Assembly (NCBI GenBank): GCA_965226825.1
Contig: CBDDED010000003.1
Coordinates: 1,116,001 to 1,180,000 of the forward strand
Reading direction: 5' to 3'
Source of the DNA: Io17-Chloro-G2 sp965226825
GTDB lineage: Bacteria > Chloroflexota > Dehalococcoidia > Lucifugimonadales > UBA3495
Length of the DNA: 64,000 bases
In this document: in pieces, positions 52,711 to 61,947 of the stretch
Layout: the number at the start of each line of letters is the position of its first letter
Position numbering within the stretch: position 1 is the first letter of the stretch
Notes under the pieces: generated by a model
Database searches by the model: none
What the model saw: the letters and a program-made list of their open reading frames with translations, nothing else
What the model was told of the DNA's origin: nothing
Translations under genes and position numbers: made by a program

Positions 52711-53811
52711 CTAACTGAGATAGCAAACGTAATTGCAACCATAGGCACATCGTTCGCATCGGGAGAAGTCCGCATAATCAGGTTTGGCCTCTTTCTGACT
52801 GTCGGCCAGACACCTAGAGTAGCAGGCACCCCTATAGGTATCGACCTTCCCCGTGCACACTGGACACCTGGCGGCAAGGGGCCGGTGGGCAATATTCTGA
52901 CGTATCTCTCTTGGCAACATCCCATACCAATGAGTCGCGAACAAGTGCCATGCTGTTGCTACCAAGATACAGTTTATTGGGTCCCAGGTATAGAATTTTT
53001 GATTGTATTCCTGCTCCCAATTAGGAGCGCCAACCCCACGCAATAAAACCGCCGCCGCGTTCCAATGTCCTAGAGACATAGCGTCAAATACCACTTGCAT
53101 CCGATGTCGGGTCCGAACCTCACCATCAGGGTTAGCGAGTTCCGGCCTGGCGTCTCGCATTCGCATCCTTGCAACCCGCACACGCCACACCTCAGCCCAA
53201 AAGTCGGCGGTACAAAACCTATGAAAGGTCGACGCGACTAAGTCGCTTTCCAATTCAGGATCTTTCTCCATGCCTCGTATCATCGAACCAGGGGCAGCCC
53301 ACTGCGCTCCCTCAACTTTAGCGGCACAACTAATACAGACAGGGTAGTAAGGGTTGTCCCAATCAATGAATTGGTACCGACTAATCATGTTGTCGTGAAA
53401 GTACCCTTCACAATCTGTACACCGAGGGGCATCCCACTTACAACTGATAACGTGATCCGGCAACTGCGAATACCAAGTCCAACACTCGGGCGAGCAAAGC
53501 CAAGCAGCTTCTGCGCCCCTATAGGCAAGCAAACGATAGCAGGCAAACCCCAGGGATGACTGATATGACAGTTTGGAATCTGACGGAGGGTTGGATGCTA
53601 CTACCTCAACCGTTCCCAAAAGACAACCGTCATCATCCCAGACCCCTATATCGAACCTAAATTGTCCATACCTAACTTCCCGCGTGATTTGGGACGATTC
53701 TGGAAACCTGATTTCCTCGCCACACGCAGAACAAAGGACCACCCCAAATTCAGACCACTCACTTATTATCCGGTCCCGTTCTGCATCATGCTTTGATTGT
53801 GATTTACCCAT
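52711..53811 (-). CDS. Cysteine-rich protein with possible CoiA-like nuclease domain
   Basis: A 366-aa protein with AT-richer codons than its neighbours, so possibly acquired. Residues 40-110 look like a PD-(D/E)xK nuclease core of the CoiA type: an acidic strand FRFDIGVWDD (Asp54), then TVEVVAS (Glu69) with basic residues next. Many CxxC pairs (C27/C30, CTDC, CISC, CPVC, CERC...C) suggest four or five zinc sites. ATG 53811 follows AAGGGGC. The longer frame to 54309 runs into the MFS gene and is not used. I do not recognise a named family, and the function is unknown. Confidence 0.65.
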   Translation of the reverse strand: MGKSQSKHDAERDRIISEWSEFGVVLCSACGEEIRFPESSQITREVRYGQFRFDIGVWDDDGCLLGTVEVVASNPPSDSKLSYQSSLGFACYRLLAYRGAEAAWLCSPECWTWYSQLPDHVISCKWDAPRCTDCEGYFHDNMISRYQFIDWDNPYYPVCISCAAKVEGAQWAAPGSMIRGMEKDPELESDLVASTFHRFCTADFWAEVWRVRVARMRMRDARPELANPDGEVRTRHRMQVVFDAMSLGHWNAAAVLLRGVGAPNWEQEYNQKFYTWDPINCILVATAWHLFATHWYGMLPREIRQNIAHRPLAARCPVCTGKVDTYRGACYSRCLADSQKEAKPDYADFSRCERCAYGCNYVCYLS

Positions 53812-53891
53812 GCTACGCCCCTTACAAACATCGAATACCCTACAAGGAAACGGAACATACCGGGGAACGAGGCTCACGGCCGGGTTTGACC

Positions 53892-55217
53892 TCAAACCGG
53901 CTGCGCGGCCTCCGCGGCGCGGCGCGGTGGGTTGGCCGGTATACGGGCCAGGACAACGCACAGAACGCTGACCAGGTGCACTGCCAACACCACCAGGTAC
54001 AGGCCGCGGGAACTGCCCGCCGCTCCCACCATGATGGCGGCCACCGCGGGCCCCATACCGAGGGCAAAAGTGGAGAGTGGTTGGACTATCCCGGTGATTG
54101 ACCCGTAGGACCGGCGTCCAAAATATTGGGCGATCACCATGTGCTCCAGGGACCCGATAGAGCCGGAAAACACCCCCCACACCACCGCAAACACCAGCGC
54201 CAGCATCAGGCTGTTCACCAAAATCAAAAAAACCACCATGCCCGAGCACATCACCAAGCATATCAACAGGCACCGCCGCGGCGTGATTCGGTCCGCCAGG
54301 TAACCCCAAGCCAGGTTCGATACTGACAGGAAGGTCCCAAAGCTGAGCACACCCACGGCCTGAGTCTTGGATAGGCCAACATCTTCATGTAGGTAGGGCA
54401 CCAGGCTGAACCCGGTTGCGGAGGTGGCCCAGGCGCCGAAGACGGTGCTGGCGCCGATGAGCCAAAATGACCTGGACCCGACGGCTTCCCGGGTAGTCCA
54501 GCTGAACTCGGCCTCCGATTCAATCGCCGGCCTGGTCCCAGGAAGTTCCCTGCCCCGGTTGAGGCTTTCTCCCGGCCGCGCGCCGTCCGGCAAGAGTCCG
54601 ATGTCTTCCGGCTGGCGGCGCATGATAAAAATCAATGGAAGCACCAGGAAAACATTGAAGAGCGCTAGATATTGAAACGCCGCTCGCCAGCTTTGGTAGA
54701 CAGATATCAGCGATATAATCTGAATGGTTATGGCCGCGCCTATGGGGCGGTAGGCAGACATGATCCCAAGGGTGACGTTGCGCCTGCGCCGAAAGAAATT
54801 CACAACCGCGGTCTGGGGCACCACTCCGATCAGCGAGGGGTTGCTGACGGCCCTCCCCAACATATAGGCGATATAGAATTGCCAAACCTCTCGGGCTTCT
54901 CCGAGAGAGAAATACGCCAATGCAGCGACTACCAGGCCAAACGCCATCAACCATCTTGGCCCGTATTTGTCGACCAAGCGCCCCAGGAACGGTGAGAAAA
55001 CTCCCCCCAGCCAGCTTCCTCCGGTCACCGCTAAGGACACGGTGGTCCGGCTCCAACCGGTGTCCTCGGTAATGAATATCTGAATTCCACCCATGGCGAC
55101 CTGGGTCATGCCGGTGGCCCCGAAAGCCGCCAAGAAGGCCATTCCCAGCACCAGCCAGCCGTAGTACACGGGCGATCTGGCCCGCCAGCTTAAACGCGGG
55201 CCGGTGGCGGAACTCAT
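53892..55217 (-). CDS. Major facilitator superfamily transporter
   Basis: A 441-aa transporter with about 12 membrane helices in two halves joined by a hydrophilic loop near 200-235. The cytoplasmic loop between helices 2 and 3 has GRLVDKYGPRW, the MFS A-motif, and the second half repeats it as GYLADRITPRRC. It resembles oxalate/formate-type and monocarboxylate transporters. The substrate cannot be named. Confidence 0.9.
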   Translation of the reverse strand: MSSATGPRLSWRARSPVYYGWLVLGMAFLAAFGATGMTQVAMGGIQIFITEDTGWSRTTVSLAVTGGSWLGGVFSPFLGRLVDKYGPRWLMAFGLVVAALAYFSLGEAREVWQFYIAYMLGRAVSNPSLIGVVPQTAVVNFFRRRRNVTLGIMSAYRPIGAAITIQIISLISVYQSWRAAFQYLALFNVFLVLPLIFIMRRQPEDIGLLPDGARPGESLNRGRELPGTRPAIESEAEFSWTTREAVGSRSFWLIGASTVFGAWATSATGFSLVPYLHEDVGLSKTQAVGVLSFGTFLSVSNLAWGYLADRITPRRCLLICLVMCSGMVVFLILVNSLMLALVFAVVWGVFSGSIGSLEHMVIAQYFGRRSYGSITGIVQPLSTFALGMGPAVAAIMVGAAGSSRGLYLVVLAVHLVSVLCVVLARIPANPPRRAAEAAQPV

Positions 55218-55380
55218 GAGCGGATGGACCGTGGGCGTTTCAGGATGACTGGGTTGTCCTTGTGGTTATGTTAAGAGGGTCGGGGCTCGATAGCATGATA
55301 CGTCAATTCGTAGCCATTTCAACTTTGCGGCCAACTCCGGGCTGTTACCCAATCTGGACCGGAGCATTCCGTATTACAAT

Positions 55381-55441
55381 GGTTGCGGTTGCCGGCAAGG
55401 TCAAAATGGGTGGGATGCCGAGACCGCAACCGCACAGGCTT
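55381..55441 (+). promoter_or_regulatory. Long inverted repeat upstream of the CDF transporter
   Basis: GGTTGCGGT (55381-55389) pairs with ACCGCAACC (55433-55441), and CGGCA (55393-55397) with TGCCG (55426-55430), around a 28-base loop. It ends 28 bases before the CDF start, so it could be an operator or an RNA hairpin that responds to metal. No terminator T tract follows. Confidence 0.4.
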
Positions 55442-55469
55442 GAGCTGACCTGGCACAGGCAAGGGGGAG

Positions 55470-56588
55470 ATGACGGACACCAACCGTAGCCACGGCGATG
55501 CCGACCACCACGCACCGGAGCACGGCGGGTCGGAACGCGGCGGGTCGGAACGCGGCGGGTCCGGTCACGGGCATACCCATGGCATCGCAGACCCCTCGGT
55601 GTTAACCAGCTCCAGAGGAATTTGGGCCACCAAAATGTCTCTGGCGGCGTTGCTGGCTACGGCGGCATTCCAGGTGGTTGTGGTGGTATTCACCGGCAGC
55701 ATTGCCCTGTTGGCGGACACCGTGCACAATATTAGCGATGCAGCCACCGCCGTGCCGCTATGGATTGCCTTCAGCTTGGCCACGCGAATGCCCACCAAGC
55801 GGTTCAGCTACGGGTACGGGAGAGCGGAAGATCTCGCGGGCCTTATCATTGTGTTGGTCCTTCTCGCCAGCGGCATCATCACCGGTTACCAGTCCATCAG
55901 GGGAATTTTTAATCCGCCGGAGCTGAATTTTCTGTGGGCCGTGGCGGCAGCTGGCTTGATTGGATTCCTGGGCAACGAGGCCGTCGCCCTGTTCAGGATA
56001 AAAATTGGCAAGGAAATCAGCAGCGCCGCGCTGGTTGCCGACGGTTATCACGCGAGGGTCGACGGTCTCTCCAGCCTGGCAGTCGCCCTTGGAGCCACCG
56101 GAGTATGGCTGGGCTATCCACTGGCTGACCCCATCATCGGACTGGTAATTACCGCATTGATTTTCCACATAGTTGTGACCGCCTCCAAAACAGTGTTGGG
56201 AAGGCTGCTTGACGGCGTCGAACCGGAGGTTGTTGACGAGGTGCGCCAAACCTCGTTGCAATCATCAGGGGTTGAAGCGGTCTCCGAAGTTCGGGTGAGA
56301 TGGATGGGGCACCGGCTGAGGGCCGAAGTAAACATTGCCGTTCCGTCGGGTATTTCAGTCGTGGACGGACACCTCATAGCCCAAAACGTGCATCACGAGT
56401 TGATGTACCACCATGATTACCTGTCCAGCGCCATTATCCACGTGGACCCACTGGAATCCTCCGGGGAAGAGCACCATCCCAACGCTACCGATCATTCGAA
56501 CCCCGAACACCCCGAGGAACACGACCATTCGACCGCGCCTCAGGGTCGCGGCGACGATCCGGAGCACCCAGCCCACTTGCACGATTAA
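55470..56588 (+). CDS. Cation diffusion facilitator family transporter
   Basis: A 372-aa CDF efflux protein exporting zinc or similar divalent metals in exchange for protons. The His-rich N-terminus contains a tandem 15-base repeat that codes for GGSER. Six membrane helices lie between about 45 and 245. The metal site is read in ADTVHNISDA (helix 2) and DGYHARVDGLSS (helix 5). The C-terminal cytoplasmic domain (about 250-320) is followed by a second His-rich tail. Both tails probably deliver metal. It precedes gatC by 13 bases. Confidence 0.93.
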   Translation: MTDTNRSHGDADHHAPEHGGSERGGSERGGSGHGHTHGIADPSVLTSSRGIWATKMSLAALLATAAFQVVVVVFTGSIALLADTVHNISDAATAVPLWIAFSLATRMPTKRFSYGYGRAEDLAGLIIVLVLLASGIITGYQSIRGIFNPPELNFLWAVAAAGLIGFLGNEAVALFRIKIGKEISSAALVADGYHARVDGLSSLAVALGATGVWLGYPLADPIIGLVITALIFHIVVTASKTVLGRLLDGVEPEVVDEVRQTSLQSSGVEAVSEVRVRWMGHRLRAEVNIAVPSGISVVDGHLIAQNVHHELMYHHDYLSSAIIHVDPLESSGEEHHPNATDHSNPEHPEEHDHSTAPQGRGDDPEHPAHLHD

Positions 56589-56601
56589 GGGAGAAGTGGT
56601 T

Positions 56602-56910
56602 TTGCCATTGGACCGGAGTGAAGTTGAACACCTGGCAGCCCTGGCCCGGATTGGGCTGACGGAGGATGAGTTGGAGCAATTCCGGGAGCAGATTTCGAAT
56701 ATCCTGGACCAATTCCAGATACTGGAAGAAGTGGACACGACCAACGTCCAGGCCACAGGCCACGCTGCCGGCTCTGCCCAGGGATCTCAAGGCGCAGGAG
56801 TTCTGCGGGAGGACGAAGCGCGGGAATCCGCCCCTCCGGAGGATATTCTCAGCAATGCTCCCAGGCGCGAGGGCGATTTCTTCCGCGTGAAAGTGGTGCT
56901 GGAAGAATGA
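56602..56910 (+). CDS. gatC: Asp-tRNA(Asn)/Glu-tRNA(Gln) amidotransferase subunit C
   Basis: GatC, 102 aa, tethers GatA and GatB in the amidotransferase that converts mischarged Glu-tRNA(Gln) or Asp-tRNA(Asn). Family motifs are EVEHLAALARIGLTEDELEQF and ILDQFQILEEVDT, ending in APRREGDFFRVKVVLEE. A TTG start at 56602 is 8 bases after AAGGGAG; the longer frame upstream belongs to the CDF gene's shadow. Its stop overlaps the gatA start by ATGA, so translation is coupled. Confidence 0.95.
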   Translation: MPLDRSEVEHLAALARIGLTEDELEQFREQISNILDQFQILEEVDTTNVQATGHAAGSAQGSQGAGVLREDEARESAPPEDILSNAPRREGDFFRVKVVLEE

Positions 56911-58403
56911 GCGTGGAAGGTTTGACCGGGATTTCCATTCAGGAAGCCCACAAGCGCCTCGTCCGCCGCGAAATCAGCTCGGTGGAACTTACGGAGGCGT
57001 GCCTGGAGCGTATCGGCGAAGTTGAGGACCGCGTCAAGTCGTTCTTGACCGTGACCTCAGACATTGCGCTGGAACAAGCAAGACAGGCTGACCGGCGCAT
57101 TCCCGCCGGCGATTGCCCTCCCCTGGTGGGCATCCCGGTACAGATAAAGGACGTCATTTCCACTAAAGGCGTCCCGACCACCTGCGGTTCCCGGATGCTG
57201 GAGAACTACGTGCCCGTATACAATGCCACCGCCGCGGAGAAGCTGTTCCAGCAGGGCGCAGTCATGTTGGGCAAGGGCAACATGGACGAGTTCGCGATGG
57301 GATCGTCCACAGAGAACTCGGCGTTCTTTCCTACCCATAACCCCTGGGACCTCTCCCGGGTGCCCGGCGGCAGCAGCGGCGGAGCGGCGGCGGCGGTTGC
57401 CGCTTCGGAAGCAATTTACGCCCTGGGCTCTGACACCGGCGGAAGCGTCAGGCAGCCGGCCTCCCTGTGCGGGGTGGTGGGATTTAAGCCCACCTACGGC
57501 CTGGTCAGCCGTTATGGGTTGGTGGCCTTTGCATCCTCCCTGGACCAGATCGGGATATTGGCCAGGGACGTTCCCGACATAGCCATGGCGCTGAACGCGA
57601 TCGCCGGGCATGACCCCCGGGACTCAACCTCTCTGGTGCAACGACCTGTCGATTATTCGGCGGCCATAGCCTCGGATTCCTCTTCGTCCCCCCTGGCCGG
57701 GGATGGAAGCCGGGAAGGCATCCGGTTGGGTGTTCCTGAGGAATATTTCGTTGACGGAATGGAGCCGGGGGTGCGTCAAGCGGTCGACACTGCCATCGAA
57801 GCCCTGAGCGGCCTTGGAGCGTCGATTGAACCCGTTTCCCTACCAACCACCCGGTACGCTCTGGCATGCTATTACATCATAGCGCCGTCGGAGGCCTCCG
57901 CTAACTTATCGCGCTACGACGGGGTGAAGTACGGGTACTCCTACCAGGAAACCGGCAACATGTGGGAAGCCATGGAGAAAACGCGCCAGTTCGGGTTCGG
58001 CCGGGAGGTGAAGCGCCGGATCATGTTGGGCGCATACGCCCTGTCGGCAGGCTATTACGACGCCTATTACCTGAAGGCCCAGAAGGTGCGCACCCTGATT
58101 CGCCAGGAATTCTCCGAGGTTTTCCAGCGAGTGGACGCCCTGGTGACACCAACCTCACCGGTGGTGGCGTTTCCCCTGGGTGAAAAAACCGAAGACCCGG
58201 TCCAAATGTACCTGATTGACGTGTGCACTGTCCCGGTGAACATCGCCGGCCTTCCGGCTATCTCGGTCCCCTGCGGGTTCTCCCAAGGCCTTCCCGTAGG
58301 CATGCAACTTATCGGCAATCACCTTTCGGAAGAAACCCTGTTGAGGATTGCCCACGCCTACCAACAAGCCACGCGGTGGCATGAGGCAACGCCGGAGTTG
58401 TGA
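56907..58403 (+). CDS. gatA: Asp-tRNA(Asn)/Glu-tRNA(Gln) amidotransferase subunit A
   Basis: GatA, 498 aa, the amidase of GatCAB that frees ammonia from glutamine. The amidase-signature Lys lies in GIPVQIKDVISTKG, the Ser-cisSer-Lys set in PGGSSGGAAAAV and GSDTGGSVRQPAS. Length and order match the family. gatB is not in the window. Since an AsnRS gene follows, the complex is needed for Gln-tRNA at least. Confidence 0.97.
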   Translation: MSVEGLTGISIQEAHKRLVRREISSVELTEACLERIGEVEDRVKSFLTVTSDIALEQARQADRRIPAGDCPPLVGIPVQIKDVISTKGVPTTCGSRMLENYVPVYNATAAEKLFQQGAVMLGKGNMDEFAMGSSTENSAFFPTHNPWDLSRVPGGSSGGAAAAVAASEAIYALGSDTGGSVRQPASLCGVVGFKPTYGLVSRYGLVAFASSLDQIGILARDVPDIAMALNAIAGHDPRDSTSLVQRPVDYSAAIASDSSSSPLAGDGSREGIRLGVPEEYFVDGMEPGVRQAVDTAIEALSGLGASIEPVSLPTTRYALACYYIIAPSEASANLSRYDGVKYGYSYQETGNMWEAMEKTRQFGFGREVKRRIMLGAYALSAGYYDAYYLKAQKVRTLIRQEFSEVFQRVDALVTPTSPVVAFPLGEKTEDPVQMYLIDVCTVPVNIAGLPAISVPCGFSQGLPVGMQLIGNHLSEETLLRIAHAYQQATRWHEATPEL

Positions 58404-58461
58404 CCGGCGCCAGGGATTCCCCGGGACTGCCGGCAGGTTTGCCTGAAGGCCTCGGCTCAGT

Positions 58462-58495
58462 CCCGGCATACCTTGGCCCGGCATACCTTGGCCCG
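58462..58495 (+). repeat. Perfect 15-bp tandem repeat before asnS
   Basis: CCCGGCATACCTTGG occurs twice in direct contact (58462-58476, 58477-58491) and CCCG begins a third copy. It lies in the gatA-asnS spacer. Confidence 0.85.
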
Positions 58496-58561
58496 CTATG
58501 GCTCCGATGCTAGAATTGGACTGAGTGGGACCTTCCGGGCCACGCTGATGGGAGGGACAGG

Positions 58562-59947
58562 ATGCAACGCAGCAAGATCAAAGACCTCTTGAGCCGTGAT
58601 TCGGCCGGCGGCGAAGTCCAGATACAGGGTTGGGTCAAGACGCGGCGCTCGTCCAAGTCGGTTGCCTTCCTGCAGGTTAGCGACGGCTCGACACTGGCCG
58701 ACCTTCAGGTCGTCGCGGACGAGAACTTGCCCAATTTCTCCCTGGTAGACTCTTTGAATACGGGATGCAGCGTTACGGTATACGGAACGTTGGCCGAATC
58801 TCCCGGCAAGGGCCAGAAATACGAAATCCAGGCCACCAGCATCGACCTGGTTGGCGCTGCGGACCCCGAAACTTACCCGCTGCAGAAGAAGCGGCATACA
58901 CCGGAATTCCTGAGAGAGATCGCGCATCTTCGCCCCCGCACCAACACCTTCGGCGCGATGGCCCGGGTCCGCAACGCCCTGTCCATGGCAATCCACACGT
59001 TCTTTCAAAACCGGGGGTACCTTTTCATCCAGACGCCCATGATAACGGCCAGCGACGCTGAGGGCGCCGGGGCAATGTTCCGAGTAACCACGCTGGACCT
59101 GGAAAACTTGCCGGTCAAAGACGGCAAGGTGGACCATGAGGCGGACTTCTTCGGCAAACCGGCCTTTTTGACCGTGAGCGGGCAGCTTGAGGCGGAAATC
59201 TTTGCCCTGGCCATGTCCGACGTTTACACTTTCGGTCCCACATTCCGGGCGGAAAATTCCAACACGTCAAGGCATCTGGCCGAGTTCTGGATGGTGGAGC
59301 CTGAGGTCGCCTTTTGCGACCTGGATGGCCTGGCCGAGCTTTCTGAAGACTTTCTCAAGCACATCTTCAATCACATGCTGGCCAACTGCCCCGAAGACCT
59401 GGAATTCTTCAGCAAGTGGTATGACAAAGATGTTGTAACCACGCTCCAGGGGATCGTGGATTCCAATTTTGAGAGGATCACCTATTCCGAGGCGGTTGAC
59501 CTGCTAAAAGCCTCCGGCGAAAAGTTCGAGTTCCCCGTTGAGTGGGGCCTGGACCTCCAGTCTGAGCACGAGCGTTACCTGACGGAGCAAAAATTCGGAC
59601 GCCCGGTGATAGTTACCGGTTACCCCAAAGAGATCAAGGCGTTTTACATGCGCCAGAACGATGACGGCAAGACGGTGGCCGCCATGGATGTGTTGGTGCC
59701 CCGGATTGGCGAAATCATCGGCGGCAGCCAACGCGAGGAGCGGGAGGACCTGTTGCTGGCTCGATTGAGGGAATCGGGCCTGCCCGAGCAGGAATACTGG
59801 TGGTACCTCGACCTTCGCCGCTATGGGACCGCGCCCCACAGCGGTTTTGGCCTGGGGTTCGAACGCACCGTGCAATTCGTTACCGGTGTCCCCAACATTC
59901 GCGACGTAATTCCTTTCCCCCGAACGCCGAACAACGCCGAATTTTAG
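58562..59947 (+). CDS. asnS: Asparaginyl-tRNA synthetase
   Basis: AsnRS, 461 aa, class IIb. The N-terminal OB domain (about 1-115, VQIQGWVKTRRSSKSVAFLQV) recognises the anticodon. Class II motif 2 is FGPTFRAENSNTSRHLAEFWMVEPEVAF and motif 3 GFGLGFERTVQFVTGV. The residues around the amino acid site (EFWMVEPE rather than the AspRS QFxxxD type) favour Asn. GGAGGGACAGG precedes the ATG. The gene follows gatCA, giving a local block for tRNA charging. Confidence 0.96.
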   Translation: MQRSKIKDLLSRDSAGGEVQIQGWVKTRRSSKSVAFLQVSDGSTLADLQVVADENLPNFSLVDSLNTGCSVTVYGTLAESPGKGQKYEIQATSIDLVGAADPETYPLQKKRHTPEFLREIAHLRPRTNTFGAMARVRNALSMAIHTFFQNRGYLFIQTPMITASDAEGAGAMFRVTTLDLENLPVKDGKVDHEADFFGKPAFLTVSGQLEAEIFALAMSDVYTFGPTFRAENSNTSRHLAEFWMVEPEVAFCDLDGLAELSEDFLKHIFNHMLANCPEDLEFFSKWYDKDVVTTLQGIVDSNFERITYSEAVDLLKASGEKFEFPVEWGLDLQSEHERYLTEQKFGRPVIVTGYPKEIKAFYMRQNDDGKTVAAMDVLVPRIGEIIGGSQREEREDLLLARLRESGLPEQEYWWYLDLRRYGTAPHSGFGLGFERTVQFVTGVPNIRDVIPFPRTPNNAEF

Positions 59948-60035
59948 GCGCTGTTTCCCCGAGTTTTCACGTCCTGCGGGAATCAAGCCGCGGCGACTCG
60001 AAAATACTAAATCATCACCACTCTCGGAGGGTGAA

Positions 60036-61046
60036 TTGTTCAATCATTTGCGGCGGGAAATACGGAAGTTGGAGGCCACCAATCGTGTACAAGTCGAGAT
60101 AGAGATCGACGACAACGGTTACATTGACCGCCAATGCCCTTCAAGTGAATGCAAGGCCCACTTCAAGGTAATGTTCGTGGACTGGAATGACATAATCCGA
60201 GACGAGGTCGTCTATTGTCCCAATTGTCGTCATGAGTCAACATCTTCGGAATGGAATACATTTGAGCAAAGAGAATACTACGCTGATGTGGCGAGAGGCC
60301 ACATACAAAAACGGATTGCTAGCGCGTTACAAAGTGATGCTCGCGCTTTCAACTCACGCCAGAAAAAAGATGCTTTTATCAAGGCAAAAATGTCGTACCG
60401 CCCAGGTATTGTTCCGATTCCTGTACCAGCCGCAGCAACTGCCTTGATGACTCAAGAATTCCGATGTCCAGAATGTAATTGCAGATACTCTTCTATAGGG
60501 GCAGCATTCTTTTGTCCTTCATGTGGTCACAATGATGTGATGGAGACATTTTCCAATTCAATTGAAACAGTGCAGAAAACCCTTTCTGCTATCCCAAGCC
60601 TTCGAGAAACCCTCACAGCTTCCAATGACAAAGACTTTGCGGAGGATTCGATTAGACATCTTTGTGAGAATGGCTTGTGTAAGGCTGTTGCGTCCTTTCA
60701 GAAGTACGCAGAGTCATGCTTTTTCAAGCTCTTCAACTCCGGTCAGTTTAACGTTCGTAGAAATTTGTTCCAGAACATCTGGGAGTCAAATGATATCTGG
60801 CGGAATGCTACCAACGTCGGTTATGACGACATTCTAAATGCCGCTGAATATCATCTATTGAATGTCTACTTCCAACAGCGCCATCTGCTGGAGCATCGAG
60901 AAGGCATTGTGGACCAACAATACATCGAACGTGCAAATGACGCTCGTTATTCGATCGGTCAGCGATTGGTGGTAACTGACGCCAATGTATCTGAACTGGT
61001 TTCTGTAATAAAAAAATTATCAAAGGGCATCTCGACGTTAATATAG
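60036..61046 (+). CDS. Zinc-ribbon protein with HEPN-like RNase motif
   Basis: A 336-aa protein with markedly AT-richer codon use than its neighbours, so probably acquired. Two C4 zinc ribbons lie in the N-terminal half: C34/C39 with C61/C64, and C144/C147 with C160/C163. The C-terminal helical domain has an RX4H motif, R282 and H287, in QRHLLEHREGIVDQQYIE, which matches the HEPN RNase consensus RHxxxH followed by a GxVD-like segment. HEPN ribonucleases act in toxin-antitoxin and anti-phage systems. The TTG start follows CGGAGGG. It stands alone between asnS and a ThDP gene. The RNase role is inferred. Confidence 0.7.
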   Translation: MFNHLRREIRKLEATNRVQVEIEIDDNGYIDRQCPSSECKAHFKVMFVDWNDIIRDEVVYCPNCRHESTSSEWNTFEQREYYADVARGHIQKRIASALQSDARAFNSRQKKDAFIKAKMSYRPGIVPIPVPAAATALMTQEFRCPECNCRYSSIGAAFFCPSCGHNDVMETFSNSIETVQKTLSAIPSLRETLTASNDKDFAEDSIRHLCENGLCKAVASFQKYAESCFFKLFNSGQFNVRRNLFQNIWESNDIWRNATNVGYDDILNAAEYHLLNVYFQQRHLLEHREGIVDQQYIERANDARYSIGQRLVVTDANVSELVSVIKKLSKGISTLI

Positions 61047-61055
61047 ACGGGGACC

Positions 61056-61086
61056 GGGCTGTTATTGCATATAGCCCAATGTTTTT
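61056..61086 (+). terminator. Probable terminator of the HEPN-like gene
   Basis: GGGCTGT (61056-61062) pairs with ATAGCCC (61071-61077) over seven pairs including one G-U, with AATGTTTTT after the stem. It starts 10 bases past the stop codon. Confidence 0.5.
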
Positions 61087-61417
61087 GCTAAGCCTGAGCG
61101 GACCCCGACGGAAGAGGATTCCCAACCCACCCAATCTCGAACAAACAACACCCAAATGGGAAAACATAATACTGCCACTGGTCAACTAACCGGGTCGGCC
61201 CCAATTTCTGAACACCCATCCCTCTTTTGAACGAATCTGCACGGCACCCTGATCAAATAACCATTCTTTGCGTAAAGCCCGGCCTGGCGTTCTCACCCAA
61301 CTAAAATCGGACTCGTTAACTCGTCTGGGAGCGAGCCTTTGCTATTTGACCCCCAATAACCCCCTGCCTATAATTAACACGACTTAGAGTCGGCGCAGGA
61401 ACCTGGGAGAAGATTCG
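61087..61417. other. Spacer without supported gene
   Basis: This region before the second ThDP pair shows no conserved ORF or RNA. The A-rich stretch near 61130-61150 and TAATTAACACGACTTAG near 61370 could belong to a promoter, but no clear -35/-10 pair is seen. Confidence 0.35.
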
Positions 61418-61921
61418 ATGACTACCGAAGCGGTGCTCCATCCGGCCGCCATCATCAGCGAACTGAAAAAGAACGAAGTCACCCACGTGGTGTGGCTTCC
61501 CGACAGTGAAACGAATTTCATGTACCAGTTGCTGACCAACGAGCCCTCGTTGGACCTGGTCCCGGTGTGCCGCGAGGGTGAAACTATGGCCATTGCCGCC
61601 GGCCTCTGGGTGGGCGGCAAGAAACCGGTGGTCTTGATTCAAAACACGGGTATCTTCGAGTCCGGAGATTCCATCCGGGGCCTTGGGTTGGACATCAATC
61701 AACCCCTGGTAATGCTGGTGGGTTATCGGGGCTGGAGCCGTCACGGAATCACCGCCGATTCAGCGGGGCGGTTCATCGAACACATACTGCACGCCTGGGG
61801 AATCAACTACTATTTGATCGAAACCGATGACGACGCCGATCGGATCAGCGTCGCACTCGCAGAGGCCGACCGGCTTCAGCGACCAGTGGCAGTCTTGGTC
61901 GGCACCGAATTCGGCGCCTAG
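61418..61921 (+). CDS. ThDP enzyme, pyrimidine-binding subunit (second copy)
   Basis: A 167-aa alpha-type subunit. The segment LVPVCREGETMAIAAGLWVGGKKPVVLIQNTGI holds the catalytic Glu (REGE) and the site-lining helix. It is related to the subunit at 47531-48040 but clearly diverged. The next gene, 26 bases on, supplies the diphosphate-binding half. Family members include sulfopyruvate and phosphonopyruvate decarboxylases; the substrate here is unknown. Confidence 0.87.
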   Translation: MTTEAVLHPAAIISELKKNEVTHVVWLPDSETNFMYQLLTNEPSLDLVPVCREGETMAIAAGLWVGGKKPVVLIQNTGIFESGDSIRGLGLDINQPLVMLVGYRGWSRHGITADSAGRFIEHILHAWGINYYLIETDDDADRISVALAEADRLQRPVAVLVGTEFGA

Positions 61922-61947
61922 TCCAGAGCATCAGGGAGCTTACAGGA

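Noticed and set aside
53812..54309. N-terminal extension of the cysteine-rich gene (532 aa)
   Set aside because: The extra 166 codons lie antisense-frame within the MFS transporter gene and have low-complexity Gly/Arg composition; ATG 53811 has a good ribosome-binding site.
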